Shown piece by piece: positions 18,017 to 28,668 of a stretch of DNA of 64,000 nucleotides. The stretch covers positions 496,001-560,000 of the forward strand of contig JABSRZ010000004.1 of the NCBI GenBank assembly GCA_013214705.1. The letters run 5' to 3'. A program made the position numbers and the translations under genes. Source of the stretch: Hyphomicrobiales bacterium (GTDB lineage: Bacteria; Pseudomonadota; Alphaproteobacteria; Rhizobiales; OSC116). How positions within the stretch are numbered: the first letter of the stretch is position 1; each line of letters begins with the position of its first letter. Below the pieces are notes generated by a model. That model was not told the origin of the DNA. It made no database searches and saw only the letters and a list, made by a program, of their open reading frames with translations.

Positions 18017-19963
18017 TTATGCATCATCTTTCGGTGCATTATCTTTTGCTGCATCATCACTAGTTTTTGCCGTTTGTGGCACATCTTCACTGGTCGGGAC
18101 AGAGCTGGTATCTGGCACAGTGGCAGCGCCGGCTTTTTCTTGCGCAACCACATTTTCGCGGCCAATATCTTCACCGGCAATCATTCTTTTAATTTCAGAA
18201 CCAGTCAAAGTTTCATATTCCAACAAACCATTGCCCAAAATATCCAATTGCTTGGCATTTTCGGTTAAAATACGTTTGGCTTCATTATAACCTTCAGACA
18301 CAAGGCGCTTCACTTCGATATCTATATCCTGCATGGTTTTCTCGCTAATCTTGCCAGAATTTGCCGGTTGGCCCATAAACCCTTGGTTGGGGTCACCAGC
18401 ATAATCTACCATGCCCATTTTGTCCGACATACCCCATTGGGTTACCATACCGCGCGCCATTTTTGTGGCCTGTTGAATGTCAGAAGCGGCACCAGAGGTA
18501 ATTTTATCATAGCCAACTAGAATTTCCTCGGCCACACGGCCAGCCATTGCCACTGCCAAATCGGCATGGAATTTTTCGCGGCTGTGCGAAATAGCATCGC
18601 GTTCTGGCAAGCGCATAACCAAGCCCAAAGCGCGGCCACGCGGAATAATTGTGGCCTTATGTACCGGGTCTGACTCTGGCTTATACATAGCCACCAAGGC
18701 ATGCCCAGCTTCATGAAAAGCGGTTAAACGCCTTTCGTCATCACTCATCACCAAGGTGCGGCGTTCAGCCCCCATCATGACTTTGTCTTTTGCGTCTTCA
18801 AATTCTTGATCGGTCACCACGCGTTTGCCACGCCTTGCTGCCAATAGCGCCGCTTCGTTACAAAGGTTTGCCAAATCCGCACCCGAGAAACCCGGTGTGC
18901 CACGTGCAATGTGCCGCGCTTCGACATCATTGCCAGATTTGATTTTTTTCAAATGCACTTTTAGAATTTGTTCACGGCCAATAATATCTGGGTTTGGCAC
19001 TTCGATTTGCCTATCGAAACGGCCGGGGCGTAATAAAGCTGGGTCCAACACGTCTGGGCGGTTGGTTGCGGCAATGATAATCACGCCTTCATTGTCGGCA
19101 AAGCCGTCCATTTCGACCAATAATTGGTTAAGCGTTTGCTCACGCTCGTCATTACCGCCGCCAATGCCAGCACCACGGTGGCGGCCAACAGCGTCAATCT
19201 CATCAATAAATACGATGCAAGGTGCATTCTTTTTGGCTTGTTCAAACATGTCGCGCACGCGGCTCGCGCCCACACCAACAAACATTTCAACAAAGTCAGA
19301 ACCCGAAATAGAGAAAAACGGCACATTAGCTTCGCCCGCAATGGCGCGCGCTAGCAAGGTTTTACCCGTACCCGGAGGGCCAACCAACAAGGCGCCACGC
19401 GGTATATGCCCGCCTAACACAGTGTATTTATTAGGGTTCTTTAAAAAATCAACAATTTCGCTTAAATCTTCTTTGGCCTCGTCAATGCCAGCCACGTCTT
19501 CAAAAGTAACTGTGCCACTGCCTTCGGTTAGCAATTTGGCTTTGCTTTTGCCAAAGCCCATGGCTTTGCCTGCGCCACCGCCGCCCATATTGCGCATAAA
19601 AAATATCCACACAGCCACCAATAATAACATCGGGAACCAGCTGATAAACACATTCATTAATGTGCTTTCTTCAGCATGTTGAACTTTTACGTCCACACCC
19701 TTAGAAGTTAACAATTCTAGCAATTGCGGGTCTTGCAGCGGCACGGAGGCGATAAAGTCACTGCCATTAGAGCGTTTGCCAACAAGTTCACCATTGTTGA
19801 TGACCACCGATTGCACGCTACCAGCGCCAATGTCGGCCAATAGTTGCGAATAGGTCACCTCGTTAGAGCTGGTGCGGCTGCTAGATATGCCCACCATGTT
19901 AAACACGGCAATAAGCAGAATAAGAATGATGGCCCAAAGAGCCAGATTACGAAAATTACTCAC
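18017..19963 (-). CDS. ftsH: ATP-dependent zinc metalloprotease FtsH
   Basis: FtsH is a membrane-anchored AAA+ protease that extracts and degrades membrane proteins and, in many proteobacteria, RpoH and LpxC. Its 648 residues show two membrane helices (about 7-25 and 103-122) around a periplasmic loop. The AAA module has Walker A GPPGTGKT (195-202), Walker B VFIDEID (251-257) and the SRH region ending RPGRFDRQ. The zinc site HEAGH is at 417-421. The start is GTG 19963, six bases after AAGGA. The acidic, Ala-rich C-terminal tail after residue 600 is variable in the family. RpoH, a common FtsH substrate, is also encoded in this window. Confidence 0.97.
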   Translation of the reverse strand: MSNFRNLALWAIILILLIAVFNMVGISSSRTSSNEVTYSQLLADIGAGSVQSVVINNGELVGKRSNGSDFIASVPLQDPQLLELLTSKGVDVKVQHAEESTLMNVFISWFPMLLLVAVWIFFMRNMGGGGAGKAMGFGKSKAKLLTEGSGTVTFEDVAGIDEAKEDLSEIVDFLKNPNKYTVLGGHIPRGALLVGPPGTGKTLLARAIAGEANVPFFSISGSDFVEMFVGVGASRVRDMFEQAKKNAPCIVFIDEIDAVGRHRGAGIGGGNDEREQTLNQLLVEMDGFADNEGVIIIAATNRPDVLDPALLRPGRFDRQIEVPNPDIIGREQILKVHLKKIKSGNDVEARHIARGTPGFSGADLANLCNEAALLAARRGKRVVTDQEFEDAKDKVMMGAERRTLVMSDDERRLTAFHEAGHALVAMYKPESDPVHKATIIPRGRALGLVMRLPERDAISHSREKFHADLAVAMAGRVAEEILVGYDKITSGAASDIQQATKMARGMVTQWGMSDKMGMVDYAGDPNQGFMGQPANSGKISEKTMQDIDIEVKRLVSEGYNEAKRILTENAKQLDILGNGLLEYETLTGSEIKRMIAGEDIGRENVVAQEKAGAATVPDTSSVPTSEDVPQTAKTSDDAAKDNAPKDDA

Positions 19964-20115
19964 GTGGATTCCTTAATTTTCTTTAAATCAAAATGCGTTA
20001 CCTTTAAATAGGCGCGCAAGGGCTAAATTCCAAGTTAAAAATGCAAATTAATTTAAATAAACCCGCAAATAACTCAATTTTAGCCACCAAACCACTCAAA
20101 TTACACCGGTTCGGG

Positions 20116-21402
20116 CTAGGTTTGGGTTTTTAGACTGATGTTTAAACCCGCCTTCGGCTTGGCAATTGGGTGTAATAATTCGCCATTTGGCGCTAGAAAA
20201 ATTGGCATAGTTTTCAAAACACTTTGCGGGCAATCTTTTAGCTCATCAATGGCATCAATTAGCTGATTTTTATAAAGCTTATTGATTTGCAAATTCACCA
20301 CTTCAAAGCCTTGTTGAGTTTGGTTGGCGATCAACAACCTATTTTGCCACAATATTTGTTGATTGGCGGGCAACTTATGCGCGCTGTTATAATCCGAGGT
20401 CCTATTCTCATAGCCAAACCAAAGCTGATTTTTTTTGAGAACAACCACACAATTACCCAGACAGACTTGCAATTTAACCGCAGCCCCCGCCAACTGAGTG
20501 TGCAAATTTTCAATCTTTTGCCAACGTGGTGGGTTGTCCTGCCCACCGATAGACCAGATTAACCGCGCCAATAACCGCAATTGAATCTCCATGGGTTGCG
20601 CTCTTAAAACCTCATAATCCAACTTTGCGATGCCATAATTTAACAGCTTAATTTTGGCTTGCCAAAACTGATCCACATAATATTCTAAGGCATCATTGGC
20701 CCGCGCAAGCCGACCTGCCGATTGTGCTAGATTTTCGCTTTTCAGCCAGTCATTATCGGTTAAAAACTGGCGCAGCCTCACCCGTTCATAAGCCATATCA
20801 ACATTGGATTCATCATCATACCATATTTGGCCAAAATGGCTCAAATAGCCGCGCAAATCTGCCCGTTTTACCGCTAAAAATGGCCGGATGACGGCATATG
20901 AAAACCCGCCCTTTACTTGACGATGGCTAACCTCGGCAATGGCCGACAAGCCCCGCAAACCCGCACCACGTTTTAGCCGCATTAACAAGGTTTCGGCATT
21001 ATCTTCTAAATTATGCGCCAAAAATAAGCTCTTAATGTCGTGTGTTTGGCAATATTCGCCGATTAACTTATAACGTGCTTTGCGGGCTTTTTCTTGAACA
21101 GCGCTGCCCGGTTTATGCTCAAAATCCCAAACCATTGTATGGTGTTCTATGCCTAAATTTGCACACCATTTGGCCACTTGAATAGCTTCGGTTGCGGCCG
21201 CTACGCGCAATTTATGATCGACCGTTAAGGCGACGATGTTGAGATTGAGCTTATTTTCAGCATCATAATGATGCAATGCCAACAATAATGCCATGCTATC
21301 ACCGCCGCCAGAAACGCCAATGGCAATGGTTTGGTTGGTGGTTAGATGTTGGCCCAGTGTGGTGTTGATTTGGCTGATAATGGTAGATATGTTTTGCGTC
21401 AT
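20116..21402 (-). CDS. tilS: tRNA(Ile)-lysidine synthase
   Basis: TilS attaches lysine to C34 of the CAU-anticodon isoleucine tRNA, making it read AUA. The PP-loop motif SGGGDSMALLLAL, near residue 30, is the ATP pyrophosphatase signature. The following LNIVALTVDHKLR and HNLEDNAETLLMRLKRGAGLRGL match the family core. At 428 residues it has the N-terminal catalytic domain and a diverged C-terminal region. It lies between cpoB and ftsH, the usual alphaproteobacterial order. AUA-type codons are common in this low-GC genome, so the enzyme should be essential. Confidence 0.94.
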   Translation of the reverse strand: MTQNISTIISQINTTLGQHLTTNQTIAIGVSGGGDSMALLLALHHYDAENKLNLNIVALTVDHKLRVAAATEAIQVAKWCANLGIEHHTMVWDFEHKPGSAVQEKARKARYKLIGEYCQTHDIKSLFLAHNLEDNAETLLMRLKRGAGLRGLSAIAEVSHRQVKGGFSYAVIRPFLAVKRADLRGYLSHFGQIWYDDESNVDMAYERVRLRQFLTDNDWLKSENLAQSAGRLARANDALEYYVDQFWQAKIKLLNYGIAKLDYEVLRAQPMEIQLRLLARLIWSIGGQDNPPRWQKIENLHTQLAGAAVKLQVCLGNCVVVLKKNQLWFGYENRTSDYNSAHKLPANQQILWQNRLLIANQTQQGFEVVNLQINKLYKNQLIDAIDELKDCPQSVLKTMPIFLAPNGELLHPIAKPKAGLNISLKTQT

Positions 21403-21450
21403 AGCCGCTTATAACAAATAATATTAACTTTGCACATGGCTTGGTTAAGT

Positions 21451-22503
21451 TTATGTGCAACCATTAGCATGTTGCGCCTCAACCGCTTGGCGGGTTAGCT
21501 CGGGGTGCGAGTCAGCGTAGCGCCGTTTAACTTCAAAAAGTGCCGAGCAAGCGTCTGATTTATTGCCAAGTTGCAACATGCTTTGTGCTAACCTAAACAG
21601 GTTATCTGGGGCTTTCGCGCCGGTTTTTTGGCGTATATAGCCTTTGTAAAACACGCCCGCGGCAGCGTTATAATTTTGGCGTTTATAATAAGTTTCGCCT
21701 AGCCAGAAATAAGCATTTGACACCAAGGCGCTGTCTTCATAATTTTGGATAAATTGGTAAAACATCCGCTCGGCCAACGGGTAATTTGTATCATCAAAAT
21801 AACCTTTGGCCTGATTAAACGCCAATATATCGGCAGCATCATTGCCTAACACGCCACCAACCACAGTTTCGTTGGAGTTTAAAGTCGGCTTAACCGTGGC
21901 CGAAAAAGCCCGCATCGCAATGTTATTCACGGGCTGCGGGTCGCTCAGCACTTGCGGCACTGTATTTAATTCATCTGGGCGCGCAGCTTCTAACTCTGGC
22001 GATGCAGACTGCATGCCCTCGGGCAATTCAATTGTGGTCAAAGGAATGGTTGGCAATTCTGTGGTTAGCGGAGGCGCGGCAGCATTGGCAAAAGGGTCTT
22101 CTAACGGCTGTTGCAGCACTTGGTCATCTAAAATTTGTTGTTGGCCTATATTGGCGTCAGTCCCGTTATGTAGCGCATTTCCACTCGTCTCATATCGGCT
22201 AAGCGCGGCCTCATAATCGCTCAGCCGCTGTTGTAGCTGGTGCAATTCATCTTGCAGGCTCTGGATGCGCTGCACAATTTGGGCATCAAGCCCTGCGGCC
22301 TGCAAAGTGGGTATTTGGTTTATATTGGCTTGAATATTTTCTAGTTCATTGTGCATTTTGAGCACCGATTGTGAGTCAAATGCCAGCACCGCATGCGGGT
22401 TTACCACGGCCAAAGCCGCATACAGACCAAAAGCCATCATTAATGGTTTTTTGGCCAAACCTTGGCCACATTTAAACCAATTTAATTTTAACGCATGCAA
22501 CAT
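21451..22503 (-). CDS. cpoB: Tol-Pal system TPR protein CpoB (YbgF)
   Basis: CpoB is a periplasmic protein that couples the Tol-Pal system to peptidoglycan synthesis at the septum. The 350-residue protein has a long basic N-terminus, then a signal-type hydrophobic stretch (LMMAFGLYAALAVVNPHAVLA, about 21-41). A coiled coil at about 45-105 (Gln/Leu rich) is the trimerisation region. A Pro/Glu-rich linker and a C-terminal TPR domain at about 228-345 (YPLAERMFYQFIQNYEDSALVSNAYFWLGETYYKR) follow. It sits directly downstream of pal, as the family usually does. Confidence 0.92.
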   Translation of the reverse strand: MLHALKLNWFKCGQGLAKKPLMMAFGLYAALAVVNPHAVLAFDSQSVLKMHNELENIQANINQIPTLQAAGLDAQIVQRIQSLQDELHQLQQRLSDYEAALSRYETSGNALHNGTDANIGQQQILDDQVLQQPLEDPFANAAAPPLTTELPTIPLTTIELPEGMQSASPELEAARPDELNTVPQVLSDPQPVNNIAMRAFSATVKPTLNSNETVVGGVLGNDAADILAFNQAKGYFDDTNYPLAERMFYQFIQNYEDSALVSNAYFWLGETYYKRQNYNAAAGVFYKGYIRQKTGAKAPDNLFRLAQSMLQLGNKSDACSALFEVKRRYADSHPELTRQAVEAQHANGCT

Positions 22504-22593
22504 TTTATATCCGAGGTTAACAATATAATATAATTGACTATATATGAGGCAGAATTATGACCTCAAATAACCCCATTCGCAATTTACAAAACC

Positions 22594-22620
22594 AAAACAG
22601 ACCCTAAAATTAGAGTCTGC
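22594..22620 (-). terminator. Terminator-like hairpin after pal
   Basis: On the minus strand GCAGACTCTAA and TTAGGGTCTG pair (one G-U) with a minimal loop, followed by TTTTGGTTTTG. It lies 23 bp after the pal stop and would separate pal from cpoB or attenuate transcription. Confidence 0.55.
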
Positions 22621-22642
22621 TTTAATCATAATGTATCGATAT

Positions 22643-23122
22643 TTATTTGGTCACAACCACGGTGACGGCACGCCTATTTTGGCTCCAGCATGAAATGTTA
22701 TCGCACAATGAAACCGGACGTTCTTTACCAAAAGATAAAGTTTTAATCGTACCGCTATAACCTAGGGATACGAAGTATTTTTTAACACTTGAAGCCCGTT
22801 TTGCGCCCAACGCAATGTTATATTGGCGTGTGCCGCGCTCGTCAGCATGGCCATCGATTTTAATTTCACTAACTCCATATTGCACCAACCAAGCATATTG
22901 CCTGTCTAGCAAGGCTTTGCCGGCATCATTCATGCTGGTTTGGTTGGTTTCAAACAACACTGTGTCGCCAACTATATGGGTAAATTCGGCAATTGTACCG
23001 GGTTTGGCATCCGCCCCCAATATAGATGATGCATCTTGTCCAAGTTCATTTTGGGTGGCACATGCCGCCAAGGTTAGCAATAAGCCTGCCACCATCAGTT
23101 TTTTAACGATATTCAATGTCAT
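22643..23122 (-). CDS. pal: Peptidoglycan-associated lipoprotein Pal
   Basis: Pal anchors the outer membrane to peptidoglycan and is relocated to the septum by the Tol complex. The 159-residue precursor has a lipoprotein signal (LLLTLAAC, modified Cys near residue 20). The OmpA-like peptidoglycan-binding domain follows at about 50-158, with the motif IKIDGHADERGTRQYNIALGAKRA that contacts diaminopimelate. Length and position between tolB and cpoB are typical. Confidence 0.97.
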   Translation of the reverse strand: MTLNIVKKLMVAGLLLTLAACATQNELGQDASSILGADAKPGTIAEFTHIVGDTVLFETNQTSMNDAGKALLDRQYAWLVQYGVSEIKIDGHADERGTRQYNIALGAKRASSVKKYFVSLGYSGTIKTLSFGKERPVSLCDNISCWSQNRRAVTVVVTK

Positions 23123-23241
23123 AATGTTTCCTCATTTCGCAAATTTAAATCTCTTATAACACATTTCATCTCATCTGCATTCACAGATTTAAATTAACAT
23201 GCCATAGCCTTATCAAATTGTTATTCATCTAAAATTTCTAT

Positions 23242-24639
23242 TTATGGGTTTAGCGGCGACCACGCTGGGTCACTGGCAAATCCATTGGTATTTATTTTAC
23301 GTTCATTCCGCCCGGTAATGTCCACACTCCAAATAGATGGGCCACCCGTTTCGCCGCGTGTCTCCCTAAAAAACATCAACACACGCCCATTTGGCGACCA
23401 AGTTGGGCCTTCATTATGGTAACCACCGGCCAAAATACGCTCGCCGCTGCCATCAACTTCCATAACGCCAATTAAAAATTGGCCACCAATGAGCTTAGTA
23501 AACGCAATAAAATCGCCACGCGGAGACCATACAGGAGTAGAATAACTACCGCCGCCAAAGCTAACCCGGCTGACATCGCTGCCATCCGCGGCCATAATAT
23601 ACAATTGCTGTTTGCCTTCGCGGTCAGATTCAAACACAATAAATTTACCATCGGGCGAATAAGATGCCGACGTGTCGAGCGATTGGCTAGCGGTTAACCG
23701 CACCATTTTTTTATTGCGCAAATCCATAGTGAATAAATTGGCCGTATCATCATTTTGCAAGCTCATTATCACTTTGTTGCCATCTGGCGAAAAGCGCGGC
23801 GCAAAACTCATCGATGGAAAATTGCCGACCAATTCACGTTGACCAGTATCAATGTTCAGCAACATAACTTTTGGCTGCCCGCTGGCATAAGAAATATAGG
23901 TCACTTCTTGACGTTTGGGGCTAAAGCGCGGCGACAAAACAATGTCACTACCATCGGTTAAAAATTTGCGGTTAAAGCCATCTTGATCCATCACCGCGAG
24001 GCGTTTTATGCGCTTGGCTTTGGAGCCAGATTCGGCAACATAAACAATGCGGGTGTCGAAATAGCCTTTTTCGCCGGTTAATCTTTCATATATCGTGTCA
24101 GAAATTTGATGCGCCAATTTGCGCCAATTTTTAGGTTGTGCCGAATATTGTAAACCAATTATTTGCTTTTCACTCAGCACATCCCACAAGCGCAATTCGG
24201 CGCTAATATTGCCATTCGGCTGCATTATAATGCGGCCGGTTACCAAGGCTTTGGCATTTGTTGGCCGCCAATTGGCAAAGTTTGGCCGTTGGGTGGCGGA
24301 GCGGTTGGTTTCTAAAAAAGCATCTGGGTTTATCGGTGCAAACAAGCCACTATTTAACAAGTCGTTAGTGACAATGGCGGCAACATTTTGGCCAAAGCCA
24401 ATTTCTTTTACGCTCTGGCCAGAAAAATCTTCTATCGCTACCTTCAACGGGTCGACATTGCCTTGGTTAATTTTAACCTCAACCAACGCCGTAGCCGGCG
24501 ATGCAAGCGCAATTGAAAAAGCAATTGCAATTATTATAAATGCAAATGCTTGTTTAACCATTGTAGCGGTCTGAACCATTGCGGCGGCGTGAACCAATGG
24601 TGTATTGCGCACTATTTTAGTGCCTGAATTTATTATCAT
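23242..24639 (-). CDS. tolB: Tol-Pal system periplasmic beta-propeller TolB
   Basis: TolB is the periplasmic partner of Pal. An N-terminal domain at about 55-190 is followed by a six-bladed propeller built from repeats such as [33 protein letters not shown] and [16 protein letters not shown]. The signal core is [20 protein letters not shown]. The frame opens with TTG at 24654. ATG 24639 has AGGT six bases upstream and is chosen; ATG 24561, directly before the signal peptide, would give the family's usual length but has no ribosome site. The longer start adds a 26-residue extension before the signal, which is unusual. Confidence 0.94.
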   Translation of the reverse strand: MIINSGTKIVRNTPLVHAAAMVQTATMVKQAFAFIIIAIAFSIALASPATALVEVKINQGNVDPLKVAIEDFSGQSVKEIGFGQNVAAIVTNDLLNSGLFAPINPDAFLETNRSATQRPNFANWRPTNAKALVTGRIIMQPNGNISAELRLWDVLSEKQIIGLQYSAQPKNWRKLAHQISDTIYERLTGEKGYFDTRIVYVAESGSKAKRIKRLAVMDQDGFNRKFLTDGSDIVLSPRFSPKRQEVTYISYASGQPKVMLLNIDTGQRELVGNFPSMSFAPRFSPDGNKVIMSLQNDDTANLFTMDLRNKKMVRLTASQSLDTSASYSPDGKFIVFESDREGKQQLYIMAADGSDVSRVSFGGGSYSTPVWSPRGDFIAFTKLIGGQFLIGVMEVDGSGERILAGGYHNEGPTWSPNGRVLMFFRETRGETGGPSIWSVDITGRNERKINTNGFASDPAWSPLNP

Positions 24640-24744
24640 AAAGCAACCTATCAACTTTTATCTTCACTATCTATTCAAATAATAATATATGCCTAATTTG
24701 CTCAAAATATGGCGCATTTTTGCCACAATAATTTATGCACAATT

Positions 24745-25758
24745 TTAGAACATATTCCTCGGGTCAAATTCCATCGAAAACTCATTCCATATGTCATATT
24801 TTTCGGGTGGCAACATATCATAAGGGCCACATTCTATAATCGCCCGTATCGCCGCCTCGGCCATAATCTTAAAAGCTGGGTGGTTTTGAGAATTTAACAA
24901 ATAGGGTTGGCCAACAACTTCGGCATTGCGGTTTAAATTAAACCCAACTTTCACCACCACATTGCCAGCATCTTGCGCCCCGGCGGGTATCGACCAACAC
25001 GCCGCCATCCGCGCGCGCACCGCATTAAATTCAAACTGGCTAAGCGAGGCCACCGCAATGTCTTCGATAAAGTCACCATCCAATGCGCCGTCTAACAAAT
25101 CATCTATTTCTAAGTCTAACTCTGGTTCAGGTTTTACAAGGCTTTTGTCTAACAATGCCACCGTTTTGGCCGGTGCTTCAGACTTTTTCGGCAATTCTAC
25201 CGGTTTGGCTTTTGGGTAAGCTGGGCGTTTGGACGGTTTTGGGGCTGTTGCCACCTGCACAAAACTATTTTCTTTAAGCTTGGGCGCGGTTATTTGTTCG
25301 ACCAATTTTTCAATGGTCTTGGCTTCTTCAACTGGTTTGGGTTGCGGCTGCGGTTGCGGCGTGGGCTTCGGCGTGTCTTTTGCCACCGGCTTGGGTTTGG
25401 GCTTCACCACGGGTTCGGGTTTGACAATTGGTTCTGGTTTGGGTTTTGGTTTTTCGACCACAGGTTTTTTAATGGGTTTTTTAACCGGCTCTATTATGGC
25501 CTTTTTTACCGTTAGGTCTTGTTTGGTTTTTGTGCCCACTTGCTCTAAAGACGCCGCCGAAACAATTTCGACAATTACCGGGTTAATCTCATCTATATCT
25601 AGTTCTTTAATGTTGCTAAAGCTGACAATGGCGGCAAACACCAATGAGCCATGCAAAAACACCGTGGTGATCCAGCCGAGCTTACTCGCAATGGCATTAA
25701 GCATGTCGGTTATCGGCTTGCTTATCCATTCGAATTTATTTTGAAACACCTGTTCCAT
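24745..25758 (-). CDS. tolA: Tol-Pal energy-transducing protein TolA
   Basis: TolA spans the periplasm and passes energy from TolQR to Pal/TolB. It has one N-terminal membrane helix at about 25-45 (LGWITTVFLHGSLVFAAIVSF). A long Lys/Pro/Glu-rich linker follows at about 85-200 (KPEP, KPKP and QPQP repeats) in place of the Ala-rich helix of enterobacterial TolA. The C-terminal domain at about 235-337 contains ARMAACWSIPAGAQDAGNVV and CGPYDMLPPEKYD. ATG 25758 is preferred over the in-frame GTG at 25767. Confidence 0.92.
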   Translation of the reverse strand: MEQVFQNKFEWISKPITDMLNAIASKLGWITTVFLHGSLVFAAIVSFSNIKELDIDEINPVIVEIVSAASLEQVGTKTKQDLTVKKAIIEPVKKPIKKPVVEKPKPKPEPIVKPEPVVKPKPKPVAKDTPKPTPQPQPQPKPVEEAKTIEKLVEQITAPKLKENSFVQVATAPKPSKRPAYPKAKPVELPKKSEAPAKTVALLDKSLVKPEPELDLEIDDLLDGALDGDFIEDIAVASLSQFEFNAVRARMAACWSIPAGAQDAGNVVVKVGFNLNRNAEVVGQPYLLNSQNHPAFKIMAEAAIRAIIECGPYDMLPPEKYDIWNEFSMEFDPRNMF

Positions 25759-25808
25759 ACTGTTCACTCAATTATATATAGGCGCAATGGCTCGATGTTG
25801 TTGCCAAG

Positions 25809-26267
25809 CTAATTTGTGCCGCCGCCATTTGTCGAAACCAAGCCAATGCTTTTAAAACCGGCGGCATTTATATGGCCGATAACCCGCATAAATTCGCCAT
25901 AGGCCACGCTTTCATCACCACGTATAAATATTTTTTGTTTAAACCCATTTTCACTCAACGCGGTTAATTTTGTCACCAAATCTTCCATCGCCACTTCGGC
26001 ATCTTGTATATATACTTTGCCTTCCGTGGTGATGGTGATCGACAACGGCTCTTTATCTGCAGCCAAAGCCGCAGCTTCGCTTTCGGGCAATTCTATCGGC
26101 ACGCCAGAGGTTAACATTGGCGCGGCCACCATAAATATTATCAGCAATACCAACATCACATCCACCATCGGCGTCATGTTAATTTCGGCAATTGGCGCGT
26201 GGCGGTTGAGCCGTTTGCGCCTACCCTGTGGGCGGTTATAATGGCCATTTCCGGCAGTCATGCTCAT
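25809..26267 (-). CDS. tolR: Tol-Pal system proton-channel protein TolR
   Basis: TolR forms the proton channel with TolQ. The 152-residue protein has a basic N-terminus and one membrane helix, MTPMVDVMLVLLIIFMVAAP, whose Asp is the conserved proton-carrying residue. A periplasmic ExbD-type domain follows (PLSITITTEGKVYIQD, KIFIRGDESVAYGEFMRVIGHI). It sits 50 bp upstream of tolA and 27 bp downstream of tolQ, one operon. Confidence 0.96.
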   Translation of the reverse strand: MSMTAGNGHYNRPQGRRKRLNRHAPIAEINMTPMVDVMLVLLIIFMVAAPMLTSGVPIELPESEAAALAADKEPLSITITTEGKVYIQDAEVAMEDLVTKLTALSENGFKQKIFIRGDESVAYGEFMRVIGHINAAGFKSIGLVSTNGGGTN

Positions 26268-26294
26268 AACTTAAAATCCTTTAAACCCAACCCA

Positions 26295-27014
26295 TTAAGT
26301 CGGTTTATTTTCAAATTGGCGCGAGAATATGGCACTAAATTCATCAGCAAAATTTTCCAAATCTTGTCCAATGCGGCCAATTTCACCAGAAAATTTATTA
26401 TAAAATATCACCGCTGGTATCGCAGCCACCAAGCCAATGGCGGTGGCAAATAACGCCTCGGCAATGCCGGGAGCCACAACCGCCAATGATGTAGATTTAG
26501 ACGCCGCAATGGCACTAAACGTGTTCATAATGCCGAACACCGTGCCAAACAAACCCACAAATGGCGCGGCGCTGCCAGTGGTGGCCAAAAACATAAGATT
26601 GCGCTCTAGTGCGCCCACTTCGCGTTGAATGGCCACATCCATAACTTTTTCTATCCGCATTTGCAGCGAAATATTGTTCATTTCTGCCCCGCCAGTGGCG
26701 CTCACCTCTTGGGTGCGTTTCCATTCACGCATGGCCGAAACAAATATAGTTGCCATCGGGTTATCGGGTCTATGGCCAATATTGCGGTATAATTCATCTA
26801 AATTTTGGCCAGACCAAAAAGCTTTTTCAAATTGCTGAGATGAGGCCCGGCTTTTGTGAATGAGAAAAAATTTATCGCCGATAATTTTCCAACTCCAAAT
26901 CGAAGCCACCAGCAACCCAATCATCACAAATTTCACCACTATATGAGCTTGCCAAAACAAATCAAATACCGAAACACCGCCAAGATCATTTGCAGCTAAA
27001 GTCGTCACTTCCAT
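26295..27014 (-). CDS. tolQ: Tol-Pal system proton-channel protein TolQ
   Basis: TolQ is the three-helix inner-membrane component of the Tol motor, related to ExbB and MotA. Helices lie at about 25-45, 140-165 and 180-200. The family motif ATTGSAAPFVGLFGTVFGIMNTF spans the second helix, and GIAEALFATAIGLVAAIPAVIFYNKF the third. Its 239 residues are typical. The start ATG is preceded by GAGG. It heads the tolQRAB-pal-cpoB string, 165 bp from ybgC. Confidence 0.96.
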   Translation of the reverse strand: MEVTTLAANDLGGVSVFDLFWQAHIVVKFVMIGLLVASIWSWKIIGDKFFLIHKSRASSQQFEKAFWSGQNLDELYRNIGHRPDNPMATIFVSAMREWKRTQEVSATGGAEMNNISLQMRIEKVMDVAIQREVGALERNLMFLATTGSAAPFVGLFGTVFGIMNTFSAIAASKSTSLAVVAPGIAEALFATAIGLVAAIPAVIFYNKFSGEIGRIGQDLENFADEFSAIFSRQFENKPT

Positions 27015-27179
27015 TATAAAACCTCAAATTCGTGAGTTAGCTCACATAATATTTTTTAAAATATGTGCCCGGCCATATGTTTCATTAAAATCTGTTCTAA
27101 TTGCGGCAAACAGACACAATTAGCCCGCACATATGCAAGATAGTTTAAAACTCGTAAAATATAGTTAATTTTCTATAAA

Positions 27180-27617
27180 CTAAGCCAGTTGGGTTTGGAA
27201 CTTGGCACGGGTATCGGCATCTATCCGCGTGGGTTTGCCTTGGCCATTTATAATGGCGCAGGTGACCACGGCTTTGAACAATAAATCGCTACCACAATAT
27301 ACGTTTTGCGCGAGGATAAACCGCACACCTTTAAGCGCCACCAAATGGGTTTTTATCTGCAAAATATCATCTATTTTAGCTGGCGCTAAAAACTCTAATT
27401 CCATGTGGCGCACCACAAAAAATAATGGCACATCTAAGCTGGCCAATTGCTCATGCTGTATGTCCAACAGCCGCAAATAATCGGTGCGGCCGCGCTCGCA
27501 ATATTTTAAATAATTGGCATGATATACCCGTCCAGAAAAATCGGTATCTTCGTAATAAATACGCACTGATAAGCTATGAATTTTGCCGTTAAAACTGCCG
27601 CTTAAGCCTTCAGTCAT
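27180..27617 (-). CDS. ybgC: Acyl-CoA thioesterase YbgC (Tol-Pal associated)
   Basis: YbgC is a hot-dog-fold thioesterase found at the head of tol-pal operons and linked to phospholipid metabolism. The catalytic region [29 protein letters not shown] is near residues 20-50, with the Asp of the 4HBT family in [13 protein letters not shown]. It has 145 residues from ATG 27617. The ATG overlaps the ruvB stop by 8 bp, so its translation is likely coupled to ruvB. An adjacent TTG three bases earlier is less likely. Confidence 0.94.
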   Translation of the reverse strand: MTEGLSGSFNGKIHSLSVRIYYEDTDFSGRVYHANYLKYCERGRTDYLRLLDIQHEQLASLDVPLFFVVRHMELEFLAPAKIDDILQIKTHLVALKGVRFILAQNVYCGSDLLFKAVVTCAIINGQGKPTRIDADTRAKFQTQLA

Positions 27618-28653
27618 CAAAAAAATTCCCTTGCAGCAAGGCCGGGTTGTTAGGCACTTTTAGGCCCAAATGGGCAAAAGCCTGCGGGGTTAATGTGCGG
27701 CCACGCGGCGTGCGCGCCACAAAGCCTAGCTGAATCAAATAAGGTTCAATCACCTCTTCAATGCTATCACGGCCTTCGCTCATTGCGGCGGCAATGGTGT
27801 CCGCGCCAACCGGGCCACCATGGTAATTTTTGGCAATGATGTTTAGATATTTATGATCCATTTTATCCAGACCAATTTTATCCACTTCTAGGCGGGTCAG
27901 TGAATTGTCGGCAATGTCTTTGTCGATAACGTCATGTTTGGCCACTATGGCAAAATCTCTCACCCGGCGCAGCAAACGCCCGGCCACCCGCGGCGTACCA
28001 CGAGAGCGGCGGGCAATTTCTAATGCCCCGCCTTTGTCCATATTCACCCCCAACACCCGCGCACCGCGCTCAACAATCGAGCATAATTCGTCAACGCTAT
28101 AATATTCCAACCGAATGGGTATGCCAAATCTATCGCGCAATGGGGTGGTAAGCAGGCCGGTGCGGGTGGTCGCGCCGACCAAGGTAAACGGCGCAAGTTC
28201 TATGCGCACACTGCGCGCCGCAGGGCCTTCGCCGATGATTAAGTCTAGCTGAAAATCTTCCATCGCTGGGTATAAAATTTCTTCGACCGCCGGGCTAAGA
28301 CGGTGAATTTCATCAATAAATAGCACATCACCTTCATCTAAATTGGTCAACAAAGCGGCTAAATCGCCAGATTTTGCAATCACTGGCCCGGAGGTGGCTT
28401 TAAAATTCACCCCCAACTCGCGTGCCACAATTTGCGCCAAAGTGGTTTTGCCCAAACCCGGCGGGCCCGCAAATAACACATGGTCTAAAACATCAGAGCG
28501 AGCTTTTGCCGCCTGAATAAACACAGTTAAATTATCACAAACGGTTTTTTGGCCGGTAAAATCCGACAATTCTAACGGCCGGAAACTGCTATCGGTTTCG
28601 GCCACATCATCTTCAGATTTTTTATCCGCATCTATCATTCTATCTTCAGACAT
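27610..28653 (-). CDS. ruvB: Holliday junction branch-migration ATPase RuvB
   Basis: RuvB is the hexameric AAA+ motor that drives branch migration with RuvA. The 347 residues include Walker [14 protein letters not shown] (63-71), Walker [11 protein letters not shown], the sensor [10 protein letters not shown], and the C-terminal winged helix ([33 protein letters not shown]). The start ATG follows AGGAG. It lies in the order ruvC-ruvA-ruvB-ybgC, the common alphaproteobacterial cluster. Confidence 0.98.
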   Translation of the reverse strand: MSEDRMIDADKKSEDDVAETDSSFRPLELSDFTGQKTVCDNLTVFIQAAKARSDVLDHVLFAGPPGLGKTTLAQIVARELGVNFKATSGPVIAKSGDLAALLTNLDEGDVLFIDEIHRLSPAVEEILYPAMEDFQLDLIIGEGPAARSVRIELAPFTLVGATTRTGLLTTPLRDRFGIPIRLEYYSVDELCSIVERGARVLGVNMDKGGALEIARRSRGTPRVAGRLLRRVRDFAIVAKHDVIDKDIADNSLTRLEVDKIGLDKMDHKYLNIIAKNYHGGPVGADTIAAAMSEGRDSIEEVIEPYLIQLGFVARTPRGRTLTPQAFAHLGLKVPNNPALLQGNFFDD

Positions 28654-28668
28654 TAATAGCCAACTCCT